Shown here: in pieces, positions 27,091 through 35,774 of the stretch
How positions within the stretch are numbered: position 1 is the stretch's first letter
How the letters are laid out: every line of letters begins with the position of its first letter
NCBI GenBank assembly: GCA_963783295.1
Contig: CAWAMX010000017.1
Location: 62,001 to 126,000 of the forward strand
DNA from: Fen-1038 sp963783295
GTDB lineage: Bacteria > Chloroflexota > Anaerolineae > Anaerolineales > Villigracilaceae
Length of the DNA: 64,000 nucleotides
Direction of reading: 5' to 3'
Made by a program: the position numbers and the translations under genes
Notes under the pieces: generated by a model
The model's database searches: none
What the model saw: the letters and a program-made list of their open reading frames with translations, nothing else
What the model was told of the DNA's origin: nothing

Positions 27091-28251
27091 TCACTGTAAC
27101 CGCAACGCTTTAAGCGGTTCGATACGTACTGCATAAATCACAGAAACCAAACCGCCAATGGGGCCAATCAGCAACAAGGCAATGATAGCAAAGAGTGAAC
27201 TTGTTCCGTTGAAAACCAATGGAATCGTCGGCGGGAAACTAAGCGAGAAGAAATAGGTCATTCCGCCGCCAATTGCGACACCCATGGCCGTGACAATGAT
27301 GATTTGAATCACCGCTGAGGCTCCTACAGTTGCATTCGATGAACCGATCGCTTTCAGCACGCCAATCTGCGGAACCTTTTGAAGGATTTGAATCTGGAAG
27401 AATCCGCCAATGACCAATATGCCAATCAACAATGTGAAAACACCTTGGGTTTGAACCGTGCCTTGTTGCGCGGTATAACCGGGAATGTTATTGATCGTCG
27501 TCGGAATATCGGCGACTTCGACATTCTGCACATTCGCCATCAATTGTGTTTTCATTGAATCAATTTGTGTCGGATTGGACAACCGAACAGCAATCACATT
27601 TGGATAAGGAGTGTCATCCTTCAACTCCGCTGCGGATTGTGGCTTGATGTTCTCCCACGTTTCAGGCGAAGTAAAAATAGTAGGTTGAAAAAAATAGGAT
27701 TGATTGGAAGTCAACCCGACCACGCGCAAATAAAAGAATTCATCCGTGCCGCCTTGGGTGGAGCGGATCGTGATTTCATCGCCAATCTGAATGTCGGTTT
27801 GGAGCGCTGTGTTCTGGTCAATCACCACTTCGCGCGAGTCACCGGTGTGAAAATCACGACCTAATCGCAAAGCTGGCATTCCGGGTTGACCGGGTTGAGC
27901 TGCAAGCAGAGAAACTTTCAGCGGGCCTTTATCGGATTCGATTTCCGTAGATGCAGTATAAATTGGACCGGCAGCTGCCACCCCGTCGACGCGTCGAACC
28001 TGATTCACAGTATCCACTTGCAATTGGCTGGATGCAATAATGTAATCCGATTTTTGCAGGAACACGATCAACTGCGCGTCGATGCCGGATACATATTGAC
28101 GATTTGCAGTTGCCAAACCTTCGCCCAGCGCGGCAATGAATAACACCAATAACGTGATCAACGCAATCACCATACTGACCAACAAAAATCTTCCGCGGTT
28201 GCGCCAAACTTCTTTGAATGCAAGATAACTTGCAATGGATAATGCTCTCAT
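27091..28251 (-). CDS. MacB/FtsX family ABC permease (DevC-like)
   Basis: 386 residues from ATG 28251, which overlaps the previous stop as ATGA. One N-terminal membrane helix (RFLLVSMVIALITLLVLFIAAL) is followed by a large extracytoplasmic domain (about 50-270). Three more helices include the family segment IGVLKAIGSSNATVGASAVIQ. The length and layout fit a type VII ABC permease. No periplasmic adaptor gene is adjacent, as expected in a cell without a typical outer membrane efflux channel. Substrate unknown. Confidence 0.87.
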   Translation of the reverse strand: MRALSIASYLAFKEVWRNRGRFLLVSMVIALITLLVLFIAALGEGLATANRQYVSGIDAQLIVFLQKSDYIIASSQLQVDTVNQVRRVDGVAAAGPIYTASTEIESDKGPLKVSLLAAQPGQPGMPALRLGRDFHTGDSREVVIDQNTALQTDIQIGDEITIRSTQGGTDEFFYLRVVGLTSNQSYFFQPTIFTSPETWENIKPQSAAELKDDTPYPNVIAVRLSNPTQIDSMKTQLMANVQNVEVADIPTTINNIPGYTAQQGTVQTQGVFTLLIGILVIGGFFQIQILQKVPQIGVLKAIGSSNATVGASAVIQIIIVTAMGVAIGGGMTYFFSLSFPPTIPLVFNGTSSLFAIIALLLIGPIGGLVSVIYAVRIEPLKALRLQ

Positions 28252-28880
28252 TTCCTTGATCCTGACTTTGGGTGTGCACGCACCGGAACCACGGGTTTCT
28301 CCAATGGCTTCTTCCAATTGACGCCCATCACGCCGTGTAAAAGCAAATCCACAGGCGGATGATCGGCAATGTCATCGTAATAATAGGGCAAGCGAATGAG
28401 ACCATCCGTGCCGATCACAAACATGCCTGCCATTTGCATCGCATCCTGACCTTTGGGCGGGTACTCAGTTCTCCAGCCTTTTTCACGCCCCAAGCGCGCA
28501 TTGGATGCCCAAACATGCGGCGAAAGAAATGTTTGCAATAGATTCGCGCGGCCCAATCCATAAGCGCGATACGCACGTCGTTCGGGATCAGAAAGGCACG
28601 AAATCCCGCGCGCATACTTCCTACAAAAAGCCTCGGCTTCCTTCGGCGTTCCTTGTGTCACTACCACCGCACGCAGACCATTGGCTTTCATATCTTTTGC
28701 CGCGTGTGATAGGGTCGTGACCATTTCCTTGCACTGCGGACATCCGAAGTGACGCGCAAAAGCCAGCACAATGGCTTGCTTCTTCCATAAAAAAGAAAGC
28801 TTGATGGCATTTCCATCGGCCTCCAGCAGTTCCAAATCAGGAGCATGATCATTGAATTTGAGATGATTGATGTTCGACAT
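28248..28880 (-). CDS. Peroxiredoxin-like (AhpC/TSA, PRXL2-type) protein
   Basis: 210 residues of thioredoxin fold with CxxC at residues 47-50 (HFGCPQCKEM). The fold matches peroxiredoxin-like proteins in which the second Cys replaces the usual resolving position. The C-terminus has a tract (GMFVIGTDGLIRLPYYYDDIADHPP) shared by SelL/PRXL2-type members. Likely a cytoplasmic thiol reductase or peroxidase. It is first in a three-gene unit with the ABC permease and ATPase; why redox and export genes are coupled is unclear. Confidence 0.75.
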   Translation of the reverse strand: MSNINHLKFNDHAPDLELLEADGNAIKLSFLWKKQAIVLAFARHFGCPQCKEMVTTLSHAAKDMKANGLRAVVVTQGTPKEAEAFCRKYARGISCLSDPERRAYRAYGLGRANLLQTFLSPHVWASNARLGREKGWRTEYPPKGQDAMQMAGMFVIGTDGLIRLPYYYDDIADHPPVDLLLHGVMGVNWKKPLEKPVVPVRAHPKSGSRK

Positions 28881-29872
28881 GAGTTTATTTTAATCGCCTT
28901 ACTGAAAACAAGGATGCTTCTCGAAAGAACTGATAGGTTTTGATAGAGGCAAATATTTTGGAATCCGCGTAACCCTCCCCTGCACTCACCAAATTTCGCC
29001 AAGCGATCCTGACTTAGAAAACTGCGGAGGGCGCTTTGCCCTCCCCAAAATTGATATTTTTTCATTTCCAATTTGATTCTCGTTCGAGACAAAGAAGCAC
29101 GTGTTCATTTCCAACAAGAACTTTTTCCTTAGTAATGGGTTTTTGTTATCGAGTAACAAGTTCTCGTTCGTCTCCAACGAATTCCCGTTCTTTAGTAATG
29201 CGTTCTTATTACCTCCTAATCGGTTCCATTTTGGCTATAAGAAATCCTTGTTTCTGAGTTGCCGCGTTCCTTCCGCCCCAACTTTCATCCCCCAAATCCA
29301 ATGGATTTGGGAGTACTCTTCGAGTAAGCTTTGCGAAGGTATCCGAAGGATGGTGGGTTCTAACAAACAAATTCTCCGCAAATTGAAAAGAGGAGATTTT
29401 GTCGTAATGAGTTGCTTATAGAACATTGCAAGCGTATAATCTATAAAAAGATAATGGACATAGAACTTGAAATGGGAAAAAGTTGGGAGCACAAGAATAT
29501 GTCCAAAAAGCGAGGACATCCTATTAAGGGTGAGGACAAAAAACGGATAGCTCAAAACAATAAGAAGGCACTATCTTTATTAATCACATTTCAAATCGCT
29601 GTCATTCAAGGTTTGATATTTAAAGCATGTAAAGCCTGGTAGCCAGCAAGGCTTATTCATTATCGGAAAGAAATGGCAGGCACTCTACTATTCTTCGTTA
29701 TGTAAATGATTCTTTTGTCTCTAATTATGATCGACTTTAATAACAACCCACGACATCTTTCCGGACCAGAAAATAATCCTAGGGAAGGTTGGCACTCATG
29801 AATTACTGTCTACCTTTTCTTTTATTAATTATAGGTTCCCCATTTGCCAGCGCTTCAATATCAGTGCGCGGT
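28881..29872. other. Gene-poor region of about 1 kb
   Basis: No convincing protein gene on either strand. Contents seen: the degenerate 21-bp repeat (29110-29256), a 9-bp perfect hairpin CCCAAATCC / GGATTTGGG (29291-29311), and a short + frame ending at 29642 whose basic stretch KKRGHPIKGEDKKRIAQ is suggestive but unsupported. The base composition is more AT-rich than the flanks, so this may be the remains of inserted DNA. Confidence 0.4.
29110..29256. repeat. Degenerate 21-bp tandem repeat, about seven units
   Basis: Units begin at 29110, 29131, 29152, 29173, 29194, 29215 and 29236. The first six share a pattern like (A/T/C)(G/C)(T/C)AA(C/T)(A/G)(A/C/G)(G/A)TT followed by a T-rich half; the seventh is weaker. 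The period is a multiple of three and both strands stay open through it, giving heptad-like peptides (SNKFSFV, SNEFPFF, SNAFLLP on +; ETNENLL, LDNKNPL on -). No flanking coding context supports translation. Confidence 0.55.
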
Positions 29873-31159
29873 TTATATTCGTTCACCAACTTCCATCCAC
29901 GCACCTACTATAGCCTGCACTTGATTTCGCAACCTCAGCGGGCGAATGGAATAAAGATTGATGCGTTCCGCTTCCATAAAAATTGCGAAACGAATCAAGC
30001 CATGCGCTAAGGCATTTGCAAATTCAACATCTTTCACCGGCGCGTCATCTTCATACCAAAAACCTCTGATCTCAAGCGTCATCGTTGCGCGATCCAGTTT
30101 CGGGTCAAGCCGCGCCACCAAATCGTCGCCGTACAATATCGGCAGCACATAATATCCCCAGCGGCGTTTAGGCGCGGGCACATACACTTCCCACTTGTAA
30201 TCGAAATCAAACAACTTCTGCGCCCGTCCGCGCACGCTGACAATATCCAGCGGCGAAAGAAACGTGACTTCCTCCAGCGTGGTTGTTTCTTTTGGATTCC
30301 AGCCTTTGGGAACTTTTCCTTTTTCAAGCGCTTCCAACGCCGGAACATCTTCCTTCAAAACGAGATACGTTTCGCGTCCGCCCTCGACTTGAACCTGAGC
30401 AAACACGCCGGAGGCTTTTTTCTCCTCCATGATTTTCCTCACTTCCGCTGGAGAATAATCGCGGCGCATATAATTATTTAATTCGGGGCTGCGCATCGTC
30501 GACTCCCGCTTCAATCCCATAAACGCAATCGACTTCCGCACGAAAAACTCCTCGGCTTCTTTTTTGGTCGCGATGTAATCATATTCTTTCGGTGCAATAT
30601 TCTCGCGGAAATCATACACGCGATCAAAGCCATTGCGATGATGCATCATCAACTCGCCGTACAACCACATATCGTACAGGACCAAAGATGTCTCTTTGCG
30701 CCCGCGATAATTCCAGCTATCCAAAGATTTTCCAGCGAAATCACGATTCCCCAACGGGCCGCGTTCTCTCAATGCCGCGCGCACGTGCTCGAACAATTCC
30801 AAGTTCGATAACACAAAATCTTCCACGCGCTTTTGGTGCCTACGCCCTTCCATTTGTACGCGCCAATACGGCAACTCAGACATCGGATATACCGCCAGCC
30901 ATCCACCGTAATCAAAGAACTCGCGATCTTTATACAAAGCTTGTTGAAGATAATCGGGCTTGTAATCCAACACGCGGCTGTGCAAAACAATATCCTGACT
31001 GCGACCCACTACATTTAATGGATCTAGTTGCACTGCCTCGCAAGTGCGCAGCGCGTCAAAGGTTCCCCGCTTGCCTTTCCAGCGCCGTCCGGGCCACAAG
31101 CCTTGTTTGCCTAAAACAAATCTACGCTCGGTTTGTTTTGAAATCGTGATCGGACTCAT
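29873..31159 (-). CDS. YcaQ/AlkX-type DNA glycosylase (winged-helix)
   Basis: 428 residues. RTCEAVQLDPLNVVGRSQDIVL contains the Gln-x-Asp pattern of the YcaQ active site. Downstream KKASGVFAQVQVEGGRETYLV and WGYYVLPILYGDDLVARLDPKLDR are typical of this family. YcaQ proteins remove alkylated bases and unhook interstrand crosslinks. ATG overlaps the queF stop as ATGA, so the two are translationally coupled. A related but distinct family member lies at 4362. Confidence 0.85.
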   Translation of the reverse strand: MSPITISKQTERRFVLGKQGLWPGRRWKGKRGTFDALRTCEAVQLDPLNVVGRSQDIVLHSRVLDYKPDYLQQALYKDREFFDYGGWLAVYPMSELPYWRVQMEGRRHQKRVEDFVLSNLELFEHVRAALRERGPLGNRDFAGKSLDSWNYRGRKETSLVLYDMWLYGELMMHHRNGFDRVYDFRENIAPKEYDYIATKKEAEEFFVRKSIAFMGLKRESTMRSPELNNYMRRDYSPAEVRKIMEEKKASGVFAQVQVEGGRETYLVLKEDVPALEALEKGKVPKGWNPKETTTLEEVTFLSPLDIVSVRGRAQKLFDFDYKWEVYVPAPKRRWGYYVLPILYGDDLVARLDPKLDRATMTLEIRGFWYEDDAPVKDVEFANALAHGLIRFAIFMEAERINLYSIRPLRLRNQVQAIVGAWMEVGERI

Positions 31160-31581
31160 CGCACAGCAATTTTTGCAGAGCGAGTTTTTACTTTTTCCAA
31201 CTCAACAGTAATTCCGATTCCGCCGCGCACACTAAAGACGCCAGTCACTTTGCAGTAATGTGGATTCAAAGTCTCGACGAGATCATCCAGAATCGTATTA
31301 ACCACATGCTCGTGAAACACGCCTTCATTGCGATACGACCACAAATATAATTTGAACGATTTTGACTCAACGATTTTTTTATCAGGCACATATTCCACTT
31401 TGATCGTGGCGAAATCGGGCTGACCTGTTGCCGGACACACGCAGGTGAATTCATCCGTCTCGAGTGTGACCAGATAATAACGATCCGGGTTGTGATTCGG
31501 AAATGCTTCCAGTTTTTTACTTGGTTGAGATTTGTGGCCTAACAGTGTTAAGTCCTTCAAATCGGTTGATTTGGTGGGCAT
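31156..31581 (-). CDS. queF: NADPH-dependent 7-cyano-7-deazaguanine reductase
   Basis: 141 residues, the short unimodular QueF. The catalytic Cys lies in FTCVCPATGQPDFA and the NADPH motif is ESKSFKLYLWSYRNEGVFHEH. It reduces preQ0 to preQ1 in queuosine biosynthesis. No queC, queD or queE is in the window, so the rest of the pathway must be elsewhere. GGAG upstream. No preQ1 riboswitch is seen in the 14-bp gap from the cupin gene. Confidence 0.93.
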   Translation of the reverse strand: MPTKSTDLKDLTLLGHKSQPSKKLEAFPNHNPDRYYLVTLETDEFTCVCPATGQPDFATIKVEYVPDKKIVESKSFKLYLWSYRNEGVFHEHVVNTILDDLVETLNPHYCKVTGVFSVRGGIGITVELEKVKTRSAKIAVR

Positions 31582-31595
31582 AAAATAAATCTCCT

Positions 31596-31940
31596 TTATA
31601 GATTGATTCGGTCACCACGCGTGGTTGGCATAGAAACAACCAAGAAATGGACATCGCCCTTTGACTGGTTGCAAAACTGGTGGCGAACTCCCGGCGGAAT
31701 TTCCAATCCATTTCCCTTTTGCAATTTAACTTCATGATCTTCAAAAATCATCACCCCTTCGCCTTCAAGGATGAAAAAGAATTGCCGCGCGATTTGATGG
31801 TAGTGCATCACCTCCGCGCAATTGGATGGCACGCGTTCCTGAATCACATTAACATCATCGCGTTTGAGCAAATGCCAGCCATCGCAGGCATCGCCCCACA
31901 AGTAATGTTCAGCATTGAAAGTTGATATAGGTGAGTTCAT
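31596..31940 (-). CDS. Cupin-domain protein
   Basis: 114 residues. The metal motif is visible: MHYHQIARQFFFILEGEG (H-x-H...E) and GLEIPPGVRHQF with its His. A single small cupin of the kind often annotated as mannose-6-phosphate isomerase-like or as a sensor domain. The metal and substrate cannot be told. It lies between ttuA (6 bp upstream) and queF, within a run of tRNA-modification genes; a role in that pathway is possible but unproven. Confidence 0.75.
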   Translation of the reverse strand: MNSPISTFNAEHYLWGDACDGWHLLKRDDVNVIQERVPSNCAEVMHYHQIARQFFFILEGEGVMIFEDHEVKLQKGNGLEIPPGVRHQFCNQSKGDVHFLVVSMPTTRGDRINL

Positions 31941-31946
31941 GAAGTT

Positions 31947-32876
31947 TCAAACAGGGCTTTTACTTTTTTCCATCATCCGGCAAAACGAACACAAGCCAGG
32001 TGCGGAAGTTGGTTGCCCACAATTGGTACATGGATGCAAATTGAGAGCCGAGTCGTCTCGTTCAGCGAACAATCCGCTTTGATGCGCTTGGAGGAAACGC
32101 AGATAAAATGTCAGCTTTGCGCCGGGACGATCATTCTCTAATTGGTTAAGCACTTCCTTATAATAAATCGAAGTCGAGCCTTCGGCGAACGGACATTCTT
32201 CATAAATATATTCAATGCCGCGCAACAGCGCGTATGCAGTCATCTCGCGTTCGTAGAAGCGGCATAGCGGCTTGACTTTACGCGCCAAACCAGCGGTCGA
32301 GGGAAGAACGGGGCCTTGTCGAAGTAAATAATCACTGGACCATGATAACGTATTCCCAAAAAGAACCGCGGCCTCATCATCGAGATTATGACCGGTTGCG
32401 AGAACATCATAACCAAGATCACGCGCAATGCGATTCATCACATACCTTTTGGTCAATCCGCAGACCGCACACGGCCTGCCATATCCGCGATGAGAAATTT
32501 CAGAAAGAACCGGAATGGGCTGGCCATATTCTTTTTCGATGTCGACAACATGCAGTTTGAGATTATGTTCGTTCGCAAATTTATCGGCGAGACGATGCGA
32601 CTCGCCTGAATAATTTATTCCCGCGTCAATACCAAGGCCGATATAAAGCCCGTCCGCTTGATAGCCAAGGCGAACGAGGATATCCCACAGCGACAGCGAA
32701 TCTTTTCCACCCGATACCGCAACAAGAATCTTATCATCGTGGCTAAACATTTTATATTTTTCGATGAAGCGATCCGTTTGTTCCGGAACCCATTCGAGAT
32801 AATGCTCCTTGCACAATGCCAGTTTATGCTGGCGCATATTGACTGAAGCTTTCTCACCACATTTACGACATTTCAT
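31947..32876 (-). CDS. ttuA: tRNA 2-thiolation enzyme TtuA-like (TtcA/TtuA family)
   Basis: 309 residues. N-terminal zinc finger CRKC...C (MKCRKCGEKA), the ATP-binding PP-loop VAVSGGKDSLS, a central Cys pair region GRPCAVCGL and GHNLDDEAA, and a C-terminal zinc site CTNCGQP...CSFC. This is the TtuA layout, an Fe-S enzyme that thiolates U54 of tRNA in thermophiles using a ubiquitin-like sulfur carrier. The adjacent small gene at 32949 supplies exactly such a carrier, which supports TtuA over TtcA. Confidence 0.82.
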   Translation of the reverse strand: MKCRKCGEKASVNMRQHKLALCKEHYLEWVPEQTDRFIEKYKMFSHDDKILVAVSGGKDSLSLWDILVRLGYQADGLYIGLGIDAGINYSGESHRLADKFANEHNLKLHVVDIEKEYGQPIPVLSEISHRGYGRPCAVCGLTKRYVMNRIARDLGYDVLATGHNLDDEAAVLFGNTLSWSSDYLLRQGPVLPSTAGLARKVKPLCRFYEREMTAYALLRGIEYIYEECPFAEGSTSIYYKEVLNQLENDRPGAKLTFYLRFLQAHQSGLFAERDDSALNLHPCTNCGQPTSAPGLCSFCRMMEKSKSPV

Positions 32877-32893
32877 AAGATACCTATATTTCT

Positions 32894-32946
32894 AAACACG
32901 AAGGTGCAAAGAGCACGAAGGTTTTTACTTCGAGTCCTTTGTGTTT
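32894..32946. repeat. Inverted repeat with CACGAAGG units
   Basis: AAACACGAAGG (32894-32904) faces CCTTTGTGTTT (32936-32946), 11 pairs with one mismatch, enclosing a second CACGAAGG (32914-32921). CACGAAGG-rich intergenic repeats are common in environmental bacterial genomes. It lies between ttuB and ttuA and could act as a processing hairpin. Confidence 0.4.
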
Positions 32947-32948
32947 AA

Positions 32949-33143
32949 TTAACCACCGGAAATCACCGCGATCAACTTGACAATATCGCCATCTTTCAAA
33001 ATTTCGTCGTCGAGAATCATCTCGGACTCCCGCGTTGCAATGACAGACTCAGGCAGGACATTTATCTTTTGCAAAGACGATAACAACGTCATACCGGGTT
33101 TGACCTCAAATTCTTTGTCGCGCAAAATCAACTTTACCGTCAT
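32949..33143 (-). CDS. ttuB: Ubiquitin-like sulfur carrier (TtuB/MoaD/ThiS family)
   Basis: 64 residues ending in Gly-Gly (AVISGG), the site that is adenylated and thiocarboxylated. Beta-grasp pattern with DGDIVKLIAVISGG at the end. AAGGA lies before the ATG. Placed directly upstream of ttuA, so it most likely donates sulfur for tRNA thiolation. ThiS and MoaD are alternatives, but no thiamine or molybdopterin genes are near. An E1-like activating enzyme is not in the window. Confidence 0.78.
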   Translation of the reverse strand: MTVKLILRDKEFEVKPGMTLLSSLQKINVLPESVIATRESEMILDDEILKDGDIVKLIAVISGG

Positions 33144-33209
33144 ATGTTCCTTGATACATGGATTTTATCATATACATTTTTCTCTCTTCAGACCTTCTTC
33201 TTAATCATC

Positions 33210-33238
33210 TTGACACTGTACCTTCTTGCCTGTACTAT
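33210..33238 (+). promoter_or_regulatory. Consensus promoter for the glycosyltransferase, leaderless geometry
   Basis: TTGACA (33210-33215), 17-bp spacer, TACTAT (33233-33238). Only six bases separate the -10 from the ATG at 33245, so the start codon coincides with the predicted +1. Confidence 0.7.
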
Positions 33239-33244
33239 GTACCC

Positions 33245-34447
33245 ATGCGCATCGCAATGATGGTTGACGTTTACAAGCCGCACGTAAGCGGCATCACAAA
33301 TTACATTGATTTGAACAAGCGCTATCTTGAAAAAGTGGGACATGAAGTCTTTGTGTTCACGTTCGGCGATCAGGATTATCACGACGATGAGCCGCGCATC
33401 ATCCGCTCGCCGGGCCTACCGCTCGTGGATACTGGCTATTATCTTTCCTTTCGCCATACCGCGGCCGCGAAAAAATTATTGCAAACCATGGATATCGTTC
33501 ACGTTCATCATCCATTCATCAGTGGACGCCTCGCCCTGCGCTACTGTGAGCCTCTCAACATTCCCACAGTGTTCACCAATCACACACGCTATGATTTATA
33601 CGCGCAAACTTACCTCCCTATGGTGCCTGAAGAGATCAGCGATGGATTGCTCCAGGCCTACATGCCTCCCTTTTGCGAAGCAATGAGTTTGGTGATCTCG
33701 CCGTCGGCGGGCATGGAAAAAATTTTACGTGGCATGGGCGTGACCAGCCCGATTTCGATTATCCCCAACGGTGTAGAACTCCAAAGTTTTTATCAAGCCG
33801 AACCGGTATCGCGCGTCGATTTCGGATTCAAAGAGAACGATGTCCTGCTCGTTTATGCAGGACGCATCGCAACCGAAAAAAACCTCTCCTTCCTGCTTCA
33901 ATCGTTCGCGGGTGTGGCACAGGCATTCAATCATGTATATCTTATAATTCTCGGAGGTGGCCAAAAACAAATCGAGGAAGAGACGAAGCAGCTTGCAGCG
34001 AAACTCAATCTCAATCAGCGCGTCCGTTTTACTGGTTTTATTCCATACGAAGAGGTCCCGTCTTATCTCGCCATGTGCGACGCCTTCGTGACCGCATCGA
34101 TTACAGAAGTCCATCCGCTTTCAGTCATCGAAGGCATGGCATCTGGACTCCCGGTGATCGGAATTGATTCGCCGGGCATCGGAGATACAATCGAAAATGG
34201 CAAGACGGGATTTCTTACCACGCAAGACTTGGCATCCTTCACTGCGAAACTTACGCGTCTTTGCCTTGACGCAAGCCTGCGTAAGCAAATGGGCGACGCG
34301 GCTCGCCAAGCCTCAACCCGTTATGCTATCGAGCGGACAACCAAGACGATGCTGGAACAATATGAACGACTCGTTTATGGTTCGCGTCCACGCCGGGAAA
34401 ATTGGGAGGTGCGTTTGCGCGGACTGCTGGAGAAGTTTTTGCAATGA
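33245..34447 (+). CDS. Glycosyltransferase family 4 (GT-B)
   Basis: 400 residues from ATG 33245. N-terminal acceptor-side motif VDVYKPHVSGITNYI and C-terminal GT4 motif EVHPLSVIEGMASGLPVIGID. GT-B retaining enzymes of this type transfer hexoses to lipids, often diacylglycerol. The first residue would be at the transcription start, see promoter. Its stop overlaps the yraN start as ATGA, so it heads a GT-yraN-miaA transcript. Confidence 0.88.
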   Translation: MRIAMMVDVYKPHVSGITNYIDLNKRYLEKVGHEVFVFTFGDQDYHDDEPRIIRSPGLPLVDTGYYLSFRHTAAAKKLLQTMDIVHVHHPFISGRLALRYCEPLNIPTVFTNHTRYDLYAQTYLPMVPEEISDGLLQAYMPPFCEAMSLVISPSAGMEKILRGMGVTSPISIIPNGVELQSFYQAEPVSRVDFGFKENDVLLVYAGRIATEKNLSFLLQSFAGVAQAFNHVYLIILGGGQKQIEEETKQLAAKLNLNQRVRFTGFIPYEEVPSYLAMCDAFVTASITEVHPLSVIEGMASGLPVIGIDSPGIGDTIENGKTGFLTTQDLASFTAKLTRLCLDASLRKQMGDAARQASTRYAIERTTKTMLEQYERLVYGSRPRRENWEVRLRGLLEKFLQ

Positions 34448-34791
34448 GCCGCAACCAAAAAGTTGGTCAATGGGGCGAACAAGCCGCTGCGAATTATTTA
34501 TCCGCTAAAGGATATGAAATCAAGGCGCGCAATGTCCGCACGCCCTATGGTGAAATTGATTTGATCGCGCGAAAAGATGGCTTTACGATTTTTGTGGAGG
34601 TCAAAGCGTGAACATCGAGTTCGCCTGGAACGCCGGAGATCGCCATCACACCAAGAAAACAACAGCATATGCTTTCTTGTCCTGAGCAATACGCCCAGCA
34701 AAACGAGATTGACCATTGGCAGATTGATGTCATCGCGGTGGAAGAAGTAAATGGCAAACCAGAGATTTTCCATTTTGAGAATGCAGTCTAA
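34444..34791 (+). pseudogene. yraN: YraN family endonuclease-like protein with in-frame TGA
   Basis: ATG 34444 to TAA 34791 is one open frame of 115 codons, normal YraN length, except for TGA at 34609-34611. The stop replaces what should be Arg in the conserved VEVKA-R-TSS segment; CGA to TGA is a single transition. Nuclease-like features GEQAAANYLSAKGYEI and GEIDLIA-KDG-FVEVK are before it, and the C-terminal part (IDVIAV) after it is well preserved. Preservation beyond the stop argues for recent mutation or a base-call error. Overlaps miaA by 11 bp. Confidence 0.8.
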
Positions 34792-35716
34792 CAAACCACA
34801 CCTTATCCTCATTGTCGGTCCAACAGCTGTTGGCAAGACCGAAATTGCCATTCAACTCACCGAACGAATCAACGGTGAGATCGTCTCAGCGGATTCGCGG
34901 CTCTTCTATCGTGGTATGGACATCGGCACGGCCAAACCTACTCGTGAAGAACAAGTACATGTTCCTCATCATCTGATAGACATTGCGAATCCTAACGAGA
35001 TTCTCAGTCTTGCGGTCTTTCAACAAAAAGCGCACAAAGCGATTGCTGATATTCACGCACGCGGCAAACTTCCGTTGCTCGTCGGCGGAACAGGACAATA
35101 TATCCGCGCAGTGACGGAAGGCTGGAGTCCGCCGGGAGTAAAGCCGGACGAAAGATTGAGAAGCAAATTAGAAAAAGAGAAAGATGAAAAAGGAAAAGAT
35201 TTTCTTTACGAGAAATTGAGATCACTCGATGCCGAAGCCGCCGAAAAGATTGATGCACGCAATGTGCGTCGAACCATTCGAGCGTTGGAAGTGATTCTAA
35301 CAACCGGTAAAAAATTCTCCGAGCAACGCGGACATAGCGAATCGCCCTATCAGCTCATCACGACTGGATTGACGCGTCCGCGGCCGGAGCTATATGCACG
35401 CATTGACTCACGCATTGAATCAATGTTTGCAAATGGGTTGCTAGATGAAGTCAAAGGTTTGTTAGCCAAAGGATATTCATCTGATTTACCAACGATGTCG
35501 GCAATTGGTTACCGCGAATGTATCAGTGTGATCGAAGGCAAATTAACCGTTGAGCAAGCTAAAGTCGAGATGCGACGCGCGACAAGAATCTTTGTCCGAA
35601 GACAAAGCAACTGGTTCAAAGAGTCCGATCCGAATATCCACTGGCTTTATGCAGGTGAAGAAAACGTCCTTGATAAAATCATCGCCATCATAGGCAAAAC
35701 AATTCCCAAATCGTGA
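34781..35716 (+). CDS. miaA: tRNA dimethylallyltransferase
   Basis: 311 residues from ATG 34781, inside the end of yraN. P-loop VGPTAVGKTEIA, the DSRLFYRGMDIGTAKPT substrate segment, GGTGQYIRAV and RRTIRALEV are all present. Prenylates A37 of tRNAs reading UNN codons. Fits with the nearby tRNA-modification genes queF and ttuAB. The overlap with yraN implies that an early stop in yraN could reduce miaA translation. Confidence 0.95.
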   Translation: MQSNKPHLILIVGPTAVGKTEIAIQLTERINGEIVSADSRLFYRGMDIGTAKPTREEQVHVPHHLIDIANPNEILSLAVFQQKAHKAIADIHARGKLPLLVGGTGQYIRAVTEGWSPPGVKPDERLRSKLEKEKDEKGKDFLYEKLRSLDAEAAEKIDARNVRRTIRALEVILTTGKKFSEQRGHSESPYQLITTGLTRPRPELYARIDSRIESMFANGLLDEVKGLLAKGYSSDLPTMSAIGYRECISVIEGKLTVEQAKVEMRRATRIFVRRQSNWFKESDPNIHWLYAGEENVLDKIIAIIGKTIPKS

Positions 35717-35717
35717 T

Positions 35718-35747
35718 TTGACTTTTAATTTCGTTTTGTTTTATACT
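35718..35747 (+). promoter_or_regulatory. Promoter for the acyl-CoA ligase gene
   Basis: TTGACT (35718-35723), 18-bp spacer, TATACT (35742-35747). Predicted start about 35754, giving a leader of about 20 nt with AAAGGAGGA before GTG 35775. Confidence 0.65.
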
Positions 35748-35774
35748 TTGTCCAACTCGCAAAGGAGGAACGCC

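Noticed and set aside
29101..29421. Protein encoded across the 21-bp repeat (GTG start at 29101)
   Set aside because: Both strands are open across the repeat simply because the period is a multiple of three; there is no start signal or downstream domain.
29412..29642. Small + strand gene with a basic stretch KKRGHPIKGEDKKRIAQ
   Set aside because: No ribosome site, no recognisable family and it lies in repeat-rich, AT-rich DNA.
34609..34611. TGA read as an amino acid or selenocysteine in yraN
   Set aside because: TGA ends neighbouring genes normally, no selenocysteine element is visible, and the family has Arg here.
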